Of a stretch of 5,029 nt of DNA, positions 1 through 4,711 are shown in pieces; positions within the stretch are counted from its first letter, which is position 1; the number at the start of each line of letters is the position of its first letter. Source of the DNA: CAZCGA01 sp964498075 (lineage in GTDB: Bacteria; Desulfobacterota; Binatia; HRBIN30); NCBI GenBank assembly GCA_964498075.1, contig CAZCGA010000269.1:1-5029 (forward strand), given 5' to 3'. Position numbers and translations under genes: made by a program. The notes beneath the pieces were generated by a model. The model made no database searches. It had not been told where the DNA came from and saw only the letters and a list, made by a program, of their open reading frames with translations.

Positions 1-1680
1 GAGGTTGCGCTGGCCCTGCACCGCGCGCTCCTCCATCGGCCCGGTGTAGTAAAGCGGATTCAATGGCTGGTAGCGCGCGTAGTGAAAGTCGCTGCTCGTG
101 ATGCACTCCAACGTGTCGGTGAAGATGGCGCTTTCCGTGCGGTTGAGCTGGTAGAGCAGCGGCACGGGATCGCTGATCTTCGGGAACCAAATCTTCTGCT
201 TCTTGAGGTCGTCGCCGTAGAACTCCTCAATCTCGCGGCGCGTGCGGCGCACCATGATGTATTTGAGCACGCGCTCGCGCAGCTCGTGGGCGTTCTGCTC
301 GACCGCAGCGACGTAACGCTTAGCGTCGTCGAGCCGGTGCAGTCCTTTGAGGTGATTGCGCAGCCGGTCGAAGAACGCTTCCAGATTACGGAGTCCGGGG
401 ATGGTGCTGTTGCGTGGCGGCTGGAACAGCTTCAACTGGCTGTAGATGTCGTCGAGCGTGTTGTTGTAGGGCGTGGCGGAGACGAGGATGACGCCCTTGC
501 CCTGGCAGATGCGCGTGAGGTGCTCGTAGCGTTGCGCCGAATCGTTTTTGAAGCGGTGGGATTCGTCGATGAAGACGTATTTGTAGAACTCGAGGCCTTG
601 CTCGATGACCTCTTCGAGCTTGCCGATGGACACGCACTTGTGGCCGGGGATCGAGAAATCGCGGAAGACTCGTGGCCACGAGCCGGGGCTGTTTTCATCG
701 AGGAGGCTCGGCGGCGCGATGACGAGACAGCGGCCATCGAGTTGTAGCGCGAGGAGCGCGGAGATGTAGGTTTTGCCGAGGCCAACGACGTCGGAGATGA
801 AGACGCCGCCATAGGTCTTGAGCATCTGCTGCGCGGTGAAGACGGCATCCTCCTGATAGCTGAGCTTCTTGAAATTCTGCGGCAGGTTCTCCGTGGTCAG
901 CTTCGAGCGGTCGCCGAGGTAGTCGCGGAAGTATTCGGCGAGGAACTTGAGGTAGAGTTCGTGAGGCGTGAAGAAGGCGAACGGCGATTCCTTTTCCACG
1001 GTGTCAAGGATCGTCTCGTGAACGTCCTTCACATCGACCGCGTGCTCCCAAAGCTCATTGAAGCGATGCAGCGCGTAGTCGTGCTCTTCGGGCTCGGCGA
1101 GCAGCACGTTGAACTCCAGATTTCCCTCTAGCCCGCTATGAGAAAGGTTGCTGGAGCCGGTGATAACGTAGCCGTGGTTTACGTCCGGCACCGGATGCTC
1201 CGGCGTCATGATATAGACCTTCGCGTGGATGTTCTGCTCGCGGTAGAGCTTCACCTCCAGCTTGCCGGAGCGAATCCACTCGATGAACTTTCGCACGCCC
1301 GTCTCGATGGCGAGCGTGTCCTGCGCCTGGACGAGTTCCTTCTTCATCATCCCGCCGAACGTGGCCTTGATCTCGGCGGTGGATGGTGCGCTCTCGCCGG
1401 AGCTGTCATTGGCGATCTGCATGAGCCCGTGGACGACCTGCTCGTTTTTCAGGCCGATGAGGATGCGGACTTTCTTGACGGTTTCGAGTGCGGGATAGAG
1501 CCGGAAGAAGCCGCTGATGAAAAAGTATCCGACAAGGCAATCGAAGTCCTGCGTCAGCGGCAGGATTTTTTCCAGCCGCTTGCTGAGCGTGTTCTCGCCT
1601 TGATTGGTGAGGAATTTTTTCGGCGTTGGAGGATGGTTGTCTGACATGCGGTCGGTGCCTGTGTTGCGGACGAGCTTCAC
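1..1680 (-). CDS. PLD-like nuclease / SNF2-family helicase fusion, 3' end outside window
   Basis: Reads leftward with no stop for 560 codons and leaves the window at position 1. Residue numbers count from the GTG at 1680. Residues about 25-200 look like a PLDc_2 domain: an IHAKVYI motif (H152, K154) followed by TGSSNLSHSGL (S176, N178) and a conserved-looking NLEFNV. The Asp of the classical HKD motif is not obvious. The helicase core follows: Gln-containing LSYQEDAV (about 274), Walker A DVVGLGKT (K303), Walker B/motif II FIDESH (372-375) and motif III SATPYNN (401-407), then MVRRTRREIEE. The C-terminal helicase lobe would lie left of position 1. Family knowledge: such fusions act as DNA translocase/nuclease subunits in restriction or phage-defence clusters. 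The exact system cannot be named because the partners are not visible. The GTG start is preferred because GGAGG lies 7 nt upstream; the in-frame ATG at 1647 has only a weak site. The domain call is secure; the role is inferred. Confidence 0.9.
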   Translation of the reverse strand, partial: MKLVRNTGTDRMSDNHPPTPKKFLTNQGENTLSKRLEKILPLTQDFDCLVGYFFISGFFRLYPALETVKKVRILIGLKNEQVVHGLMQIANDSSGESAPSTAEIKATFGGMMKKELVQAQDTLAIETGVRKFIEWIRSGKLEVKLYREQNIHAKVYIMTPEHPVPDVNHGYVITGSSNLSHSGLEGNLEFNVLLAEPEEHDYALHRFNELWEHAVDVKDVHETILDTVEKESPFAFFTPHELYLKFLAEYFRDYLGDRSKLTTENLPQNFKKLSYQEDAVFTAQQMLKTYGGVFISDVVGLGKTYISALLALQLDGRCLVIAPPSLLDENSPGSWPRVFRDFSIPGHKCVSIGKLEEVIEQGLEFYKYVFIDESHRFKNDSAQRYEHLTRICQGKGVILVSATPYNNTLDDIYSQLKLFQPPRNSTIPGLRNLEAFFDRLRNHLKGLHRLDDAKRYVAAVEQNAHELRERVLKYIMVRRTRREIEEFYGDDLKKQKIWFPKISDPVPLLYQLNRTESAIFTDTLECITSSDFHYARYQPLNPLYYTGPMEERAVQGQRNL

Positions 1681-1684
1681 GAGT

Positions 1685-1692
1685 CTCCCTCC
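1685..1692 (-). promoter_or_regulatory. Ribosome binding site favouring the GTG start of the PLD-helicase
   Basis: On the minus strand GGAGGGAG ends just before ACTC and the GTG at 1680; the GGAGG core is 7 nt from the start codon. The alternative ATG at 1647 has only an AGG about 10 nt upstream. This site decides the start in favour of the longer form (11 extra residues). Confidence 0.6.
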
Positions 1693-1983
1693 ACGTCAGC
1701 CTCTCTTCTTCCTGTGGAATGCCATCCCGCTCTCGCTTACTTGGTGCCCGAGCGTGGTTTCCGACCCTGATCGAACAAGGCGTCCTGCTCGGGAATCGCA
1801 ATACCAATTACGCCCGCAATAGTCCCGGATCATCACTTCCACCATGTTGGCGACGTGCTGGTCTTGCCCGTGGCTATCGTCTTCCCCTAATGCGGCGTTT
1901 GTACTGCGGATATTCTGTGATGTACAGTATCATCCCGTTTCGTCCAAGGGCGTTGATTCCACCCCACGCCAAGGAAGGAAAGC
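1693..1983. other. Divergent intergenic region, no secure gene
   Basis: It lies between the leftward PLD-helicase and the rightward truncated gene. The best minus-strand reading is an ATG at 1845 to a TGA at 1696 (49 codons, product beginning MVEVMIRDYCGRNWYC and ending FHRKKRG), with its stop 15 nt before the helicase GTG. It has no ribosome binding site and resembles nothing I know. A second minus frame ends IPEQDALFDQGRKPRSGTK and also lacks a start. Two partly protein-like overlapping frames could be a frameshifted remnant of a gene once upstream of the helicase, but they could equally be chance. Overlapping plus-strand frames give nothing recognisable. Confidence 0.4.
1899..1931. promoter_or_regulatory. 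Overlapping inverted repeats and candidate promoter in the divergent region
   Basis: CTGT (1915-1918) and ACAG (1924-1927) form a dyad with a 5-nt centre. It extends outward to GATA (1909-1912) and TATC (1928-1931), with two extra bases on the left. A second dyad pairs TACTG (1902-1906) with CAGTA (1925-1929). On the plus strand TTGTAC (1899-1904), an 18-nt gap and TACAGT (1923-1928) could be a weak -35/-10 pair for the gene at 1984. On the minus strand TTGGAC (complement of 1942-1947), 17 nt and TACATC (complement of 1919-1924) could serve the helicase. The arms resemble a LexA site, but the 5-nt centre does not match the CTGT-N8-ACAG spacing. Operator function is inferred. Confidence 0.3.
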
Positions 1984-2172
1984 ATGGCCCGGCATTACTC
2001 AACCAAGGATTTCTTCCGGCAGATGCCGAATGCCTTGCTCGCCCGTTACTTCCACGCGCGGGGGCCGTTCGGCGATCTGGGCTTCTCGGCCATGAGGGAG
2101 ACCCAGCCGACCGAGCTGTACGCGGCGTGGCTGGAGCTACCTGATAGCCAGCGCAACGCGCTGGACGCCGAG
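1984..2172 (+). pseudogene. 5' remnant of a conserved hypothetical gene, truncated after about 63 codons
   Basis: The start is good: ATG at 1984 preceded by AAGGAAGGAAAGC, a strong ribosome binding site. The first 63 residues (beginning MARHYSTKDFFRQMPNALLA, ending QRNALDAE) read like ordinary folded protein. From memory they resemble the N-terminus of a larger hypothetical protein of unknown function found in accessory regions; I cannot verify this here. After the GAG at 2170-2172 the frame enters low-quality sequence (SVGTGSAPEIG and onward) and stops at a TGA at 2302-2304, so the open frame totals 106 codons. The break falls 3 bases before a GTAG-hairpin (2176-2196). I read this as a gene cut by an insertion or deletion, with the 3' part absent from the window. 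The function is unknown. An intact 106-residue orphan gene is the alternative. Confidence 0.6.
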
Positions 2173-2175
2173 AGT

Positions 2176-2196
2176 GTAGGCACGGGGTCAGCCCCG
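2176..2196 (+). repeat. REP-like element: GTAG plus perfect hairpin at the gene break
   Basis: GTAG (2176-2179) is followed by GCA and a perfect 5-bp stem: CGGGG (2183-2187), loop TCAG (2188-2191), CCCCG (2192-2196). A GTAG or GGAG tetranucleotide at the 5' foot of a GC-rich hairpin is the hallmark of bacterial REP sequences recognised by TnpA-REP (RAYT) transposases. It sits right at the point where the upstream gene loses its coding character, so it probably marks the edge of an inserted or rearranged segment. No RAYT gene is visible. A chance hairpin in GC-rich DNA remains possible. Confidence 0.45.
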
Positions 2197-2239
2197 GAAA
2201 TTGGAATTCACCGATCGATCAGCTTGCCCGTCGCCAGCG

Positions 2240-2269
2240 CACGCGCCGCACGTGGTCGGGACGCGCGTG
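2240..2269. repeat. 7-bp inverted repeat inside the foreign segment
   Basis: CACGCGC (2240-2246) is the exact reverse complement of GCGCGTG (2263-2269), with 16 bases between that include CACGTG (2249-2254). It could fold as a hairpin in a REP-derived segment. No T-run follows, so it is not a terminator. No coding signal was recognised in 2173-2336. Confidence 0.3.
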
Positions 2270-2336
2270 ATCGCCTGCCGTGCCCCGGCGGCGTCGGAGC
2301 GTGATGGGAACCTTTTCGTGCGTTGCGTTGGCGTGA

Positions 2337-2570
2337 GGCGCGCCGATAGAACGGCACTGGCGGAATCAGGAGTGGCTTGCCGCGCACTGGAGCGGCCTTT
2401 TGCCCCGCGCTCGCGGGCAGTTCGTTGCTGTCGCCCGACAGGAAGCCTTCATCGCCCCCACCGCTGCCGAGGCGTGGACGTGGGTCGGGTCCGCGCATCC
2501 CGACGACGATGGGGCGATTGTTCGGTACGTGCGTTCGGAGGACTCTCGGTGCAGGGTGCTACGGGGTTAG
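2337..2570 (+). pseudogene. Remnant of a small DUF5678-like protein, no usable start codon
   Basis: The frame opens after a TGA at 2334-2336 and runs about 77 codons to a TAG at 2568-2570. Its translation looks like real protein: ERHWRNQEWLAAHWSGLLP, then RGQFVAVARQEAFIAPT, then AHPDDDGAIVRYVRSED. The pattern of NQ-WL-HW-LLP, RGQ(F/W)VAVA, a helical stretch and HPDD-G-VRYV matches, by recall, small soluble proteins related to DUF5678, usually about 70-100 residues and of unknown function. No ATG, GTG or TTG lies between the upstream stop and the conserved start of the domain. The 5' end was therefore probably lost or frameshifted; a GTG at 2333 exists one frame away. The C-terminus appears intact. 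The family call is tentative, but the coding character is fairly clear. Confidence 0.45.
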
Positions 2571-2581
2571 GGTGTTTGCTG

Positions 2582-2613
2582 GTAGGGGGGGCGACCCTCA
2601 CGAGTCACCCCCT
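2582..2613. repeat. Second GTAG-associated GC hairpin overlapping the hepT stop
   Basis: AGGGGG (2584-2589) pairs with CCCCCT (2608-2613) around an 18-base loop, and GTAG (2582-2585) sits at its 5' foot in the same orientation as the element at 2176. The right arm lies inside the last codons of hepT. It may be the right edge of the foreign segment or a weak 3' structure for the hepT transcript. No T-run follows on the minus strand, so it is not a typical intrinsic terminator. Confidence 0.25.
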
Positions 2614-2939
2614 GAGGCCATGAGCGCTTCGACGTATCGCTTCAGTTCGGGCAGCCTGTGCTCCACCGCATTCCATACAGTTTGCAGCCGTACTCCGAAG
2701 TAGTCGTGGATCAGCACGTCGCGCATGCCGGCGATTCGAGTCCACGGCATCTCCGGGTGCTGCGCGCGGAGATCCGCGGACAGATTCTTCACGGCCTCGC
2801 CAATGATCTCCAGGTTGCGAATCACCGCATCCTGGGTCTTCGTGTCGGCGAAGAAGGCCGCGCGCCCTTCTTGTGTGTAGGAGTCGATCTTGGTGATTGC
2901 ATCTCGGACGTGCGCCAGGAAGACGCGATCGTCCTTCAT
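2598..2939 (-). CDS. hepT: HepT-like HEPN ribonuclease toxin (DUF86)
   Basis: A complete 113-residue protein, usual for the family. The R-x4-H-x-Y motif of HepT toxins is present as RDVLIHDY (R73, H78, Y80), preceded by the typical EIIGEAVKNLS helix (45-55) and PEMPW-IAGMRD. It is predicted to be a small cytoplasmic all-helical protein. Family knowledge: HepT cleaves RNA and is silenced when its MntA partner adds AMP to the motif tyrosine (Y80 here). All motif residues are intact, so the toxin is probably active. The ATG at 2939 overlaps the mntA stop by 4 bases (ATGA), implying translational coupling with the antitoxin made first. Its 3' end abuts the rearranged segment but is not damaged. 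An upstream frame extension to 3017 lies inside mntA and is not needed. Confidence 0.93.
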   Translation of the reverse strand: MKDDRVFLAHVRDAITKIDSYTQEGRAAFFADTKTQDAVIRNLEIIGEAVKNLSADLRAQHPEMPWTRIAGMRDVLIHDYFGVRLQTVWNAVEHRLPELKRYVEALMASGGDS

Positions 2940-3223
2940 AGCACGCGGGCTTCTTCGACGACGCGCTGGCGCAGGTACGGGCTCAACCCTTCCTCTTCGA
3001 CGACGTCGACATGGCAACCGAGAAGCTGCTCGAGGTCCTGCTTGAGCGCAACCAGATCGAGGAGATCTCGTCCGGGCTCGAAATCGACGAGCAGATCCAC
3101 GTCACTTGATGTGCCTGCTTCTCCTCGCGCCCGCGAACCGAACACGCGCACGCGATGCGCACCGTGCTGGCGTGCGATCCGCCGAATCTCTTCGGCGCGC
3201 TCGGCAATGAGGATGTCTCGCAT
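2936..3223 (-). CDS. mntA: MntA-like minimal nucleotidyltransferase antitoxin
   Basis: A complete 95-residue protein of the minimal nucleotidyltransferase (MNT) family. The catalytic signature GS-x10-D-x-D is exact: G29 and S30 in VFGSRARG, then D41 and D43 in SDVDLLVDF, with the third acidic residue probably D73 in CHVDVVEEEG. Family knowledge: these enzymes use ATP to AMPylate the HepT toxin and so neutralise it. The ATG at 3223 is fixed by an in-frame TGA ending 3 bases upstream; the ribosome binding site is modest (GGCGGG). It is the first gene of a two-gene operon with hepT and sits about 22 bases below a good promoter. The active site is intact, so the pair is likely functional. Confidence 0.94.
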   Translation of the reverse strand: MRDILIAERAEEIRRIARQHGAHRVRVFGSRARGEAGTSSDVDLLVDFEPGRDLLDLVALKQDLEQLLGCHVDVVEEEGLSPYLRQRVVEEARVL

Positions 3224-3245
3224 CGATCAACCCGCCACGTCTTAC

Positions 3246-3274
3246 AAACTACGGCGCTGAGGCCACATCGTCAA
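3246..3274 (-). promoter_or_regulatory. Sigma-70-type promoter for mntA-hepT
   Basis: Read on the minus strand: TTGACG (complement of 3269-3274, 5 of 6 matches to TTGACA), a 17-base spacer, then TAGTTT (complement of 3246-3251, weak -10). The optimal spacing and position, giving a leader of roughly 15-20 bases before the ATG at 3223, support it. No clear operator dyad was seen over it. Confidence 0.55.
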
Positions 3275-3447
3275 GCGGATGCCCGGTAGCGCGAAGGTTC
3301 CATGCCACGCAAGCGGGAGGCGACGTGCGTCGGTCCCGGCCCTCCATTTCCCTAAGGCTAAGCTCACGCGCACTGGTGCAATCGATCCAGTCGCGCTATT
3401 GCTCCGCATGCACGATTCACGAGGGCGACCGGAAAGAGAGGCACAGG

Positions 3448-3600
3448 ATGGGCCAGATGAAGGGAGACAAGGCACGGTACAACCGCGAGCGCCGCAAGAA
3501 GATCGCACGACGGGAAAAGATGCGCGCGCTGCGAGCGACGCTGGGCGCCACGGGTGCAACGAAGCCACAGCCCAAAGCCGGCGCGGCCACCAAGAGCTAG
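3448..3600 (+). CDS. Small, highly basic hypothetical protein (50 aa)
   Basis: The ATG at 3448 has GAGAGG 6 bases upstream and runs to a TAG at 3598-3600. The product starts MGQMKGDKARYNRERRKKIA, continues as a Lys/Arg-rich helix to RALRATLG (about residue 33), and ends in an Ala/Pro/Lys tail (KPQPKAGAATKS). The composition suggests nucleic-acid or ribosome binding, but no named family is claimed; I recall similar short basic orphan proteins in environmental genomes. The frame is open upstream to an ATG at 3325, but that extension (Ser/Arg-rich, no ribosome binding site) looks non-coding, so the short form is preferred. It stands alone, flanked by the mntA promoter on the left and the convergent amidohydrolase end on the right. 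No promoter was recognised in 3275-3435. Confidence 0.65.
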   Translation: MGQMKGDKARYNRERRKKIARREKMRALRATLGATGATKPQPKAGAATKS

Positions 3601-3620
3601 CGAGACGCGCCTCAGACCGA

Positions 3621-3634
3621 CGAGGCGTACCTCG
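3621..3634. terminator. Short perfect hairpin between convergent genes, weak terminator candidate
   Basis: CGAGG (3621-3625), loop CGTA, CCTCG (3630-3634). It lies 21 bases after the stop of the small basic gene and about 58 bases beyond the amidohydrolase stop. Neither strand has a following T-run, so intrinsic termination is doubtful; position is the main argument. Confidence 0.25.
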
Positions 3635-3641
3635 CGCTTAC

Positions 3642-3666
3642 CGCATATATCGCGGATCGCATATCG
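3642..3666. repeat. Short AT-containing direct repeat / imperfect dyad
   Basis: CGCATATATCG (3642-3652) and CGCATATCG (3658-3666) are near-copies 5 bases apart. ATATCGCG-GAT-CGCATAT also forms an imperfect dyad. It is an AT-rich island in GC-rich DNA between two converging genes. It could be a protein-binding site or chance. Confidence 0.25.
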
Positions 3667-3691
3667 TCCTCGCCCGCGCTCCCGACCGGTG

Positions 3692-4702
3692 CTACCTCGG
3701 CAATCCGAGCAGCCTCGCGGCGTTCTGATGCAGCACCTTGGCGCGCAGAGGCTCGCGGCCGACGGTGGCCATCAGGACCTTCGCGATGCCGATGGCCTGG
3801 TGATAAAAGGGCCAGTCGCTGCCGTACACGACACGCTCGGGATCGGCGCGATCGAGAATGGTCCGCACGTTCGCCAGCGACTGTCCCGACAGCTCGAGCC
3901 ACACGTTCGGGTAGCGACAGGCGAGGTCCAGCGCTTGTTCCATTTGCAGCGCGCCGGCATGGCCGAGCACGAACCTGGTACGCGGCTCCTGAGCGATCGG
4001 CTTTTCGTAAAGGGCGACTTGCGTGCGGCGGCGACCGGACTGCAGCTCGATGCCCACCGGACCGCAGTGAATCAAGACCGGCAGGTTGCGCGCGCCGCAG
4101 TGACGATAGAGCGCCATGGCGCGCGGATGGTCGGGCGCGATGAGCTGCACTGCGGGGTGCACTTTCACGCCGCGAGCTCCGGCGTGGGCTTGCTCGTCCA
4201 GGCGCGTGCCGACGCGATTGACGATGGGGTGAACGGATCCGAACGCGAGCATCTTGGGTTCGCGCCGCGCGGCGTCGAGGGCGTGGTCAGCGTTGTTCGA
4301 GATGTACGGCAGTTCAATCGGCAGAAGCACGGAGTGCACGATGCCGAGCTCGTCCATCTCGCGCACGAGATTGGGCACCGTGTGCGTCGCCCGCATTCCA
4401 CCACGGGTGAGACTGCCGAGCGTCAGGTCGCGCTTGAGGGCGTGGAGCGCCGCGGGCGTGAAGTTCTTGTTCTGATAGACATCGAAGTCGATGCTGCAGC
4501 ACGCGGCAAGGTAGTGCTCGGTGTGGGGCGTCGCGCGGTACAGGTCGAGTCGCATCGGCAGCAGGTAGGCGAGCGCGATGTGCGAGTGCATGTCGATCAC
4601 CGGACCGACCGACTGATCGCAAACGACGAGACGACCGTCGTGTAGGTCGAACCACGGCAGGCGTGACAAATCGAAGAGGTTCTCGAAGACCTGAGAAGAC
4701 AT
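3692..4702 (-). CDS. Amidohydrolase-2 family metal-dependent hydrolase (ACMSD-like TIM barrel)
   Basis: A complete 336-residue protein, the usual length for PF04909-type enzymes. Metal-site motifs appear in order: DMHSH with the HxH pair (H39, H41), GVKVHP (K180, H182), VLIHCGP (H212), FVLGHAG (H248) and YGSDWPF (D296), then a C-terminal ILH/NAARLLGL-type helix (NAARLLGLPR). These define a TIM-barrel hydrolase or decarboxylase binding one divalent metal. The substrate cannot be read from sequence; relatives hydrolyse or decarboxylate aromatic and lactone compounds. No signal peptide or membrane segment, so it is cytoplasmic. Residues about 43-110 form a long insertion, with CC at 68-69, before the second strand; this may shape the substrate pocket. 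The ATG at 4702 has GGAGG 4 bases upstream. It is a single gene with no visible operon partner; the next gene leftward converges on it. Confidence 0.92.
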   Translation of the reverse strand: MSSQVFENLFDLSRLPWFDLHDGRLVVCDQSVGPVIDMHSHIALAYLLPMRLDLYRATPHTEHYLAACCSIDFDVYQNKNFTPAALHALKRDLTLGSLTRGGMRATHTVPNLVREMDELGIVHSVLLPIELPYISNNADHALDAARREPKMLAFGSVHPIVNRVGTRLDEQAHAGARGVKVHPAVQLIAPDHPRAMALYRHCGARNLPVLIHCGPVGIELQSGRRRTQVALYEKPIAQEPRTRFVLGHAGALQMEQALDLACRYPNVWLELSGQSLANVRTILDRADPERVVYGSDWPFYHQAIGIAKVLMATVGREPLRAKVLHQNAARLLGLPR

Positions 4703-4706
4703 CGAA

Positions 4707-4711
4707 CCTCC
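4707..4711 (-). promoter_or_regulatory. Ribosome binding site of the amidohydrolase
   Basis: GGAGG on the minus strand, followed by TTCG and the ATG at 4702. The spacing is slightly short but the match to the anti-SD core is perfect, which fixes the start. Confidence 0.7.

Noticed and set aside
82..747. Plus-strand 221-codon open frame
   Set aside because: It lies antisense to the PLD-helicase, whose Walker A, DESH and SATP motifs are unmistakable. The plus product is Val/Glu/Leu-rich without domains, as expected for a GC-rich antisense frame.
1406..1807. Minus-strand 133-codon open frame overlapping the helicase start
   Set aside because: It is out of frame with the helicase, Arg/Pro/His-rich, and lacks a ribosome binding site. 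It looks like a shadow of the helicase N-terminus.
1915..1927. LexA/SOS box
   Set aside because: CTGT and ACAG arms are present, but the centre is 5 bases instead of the 8 of the enterobacterial consensus, and no SOS-type gene follows.
2201..2623. Plus-strand 140-codon open frame across the foreign segment
   Set aside because: Cys/Arg/Ser-rich translation with no protein-like pattern. It overlaps the better DUF5678-like frame and runs into the hepT gene.
2658..3260. Plus-strand 200-codon open frame
   Set aside because: Antisense to both hepT and mntA, which have complete catalytic motifs and ATGA coupling.
3554..4645. Plus-strand 363-codon open frame, the longest apparent plus ORF
   Set aside because: It is antisense to the amidohydrolase with all metal-binding motifs intact and a GGAGG site. 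The plus translation is Arg/His/Val-rich with no motif, and its start lies inside the small basic gene.
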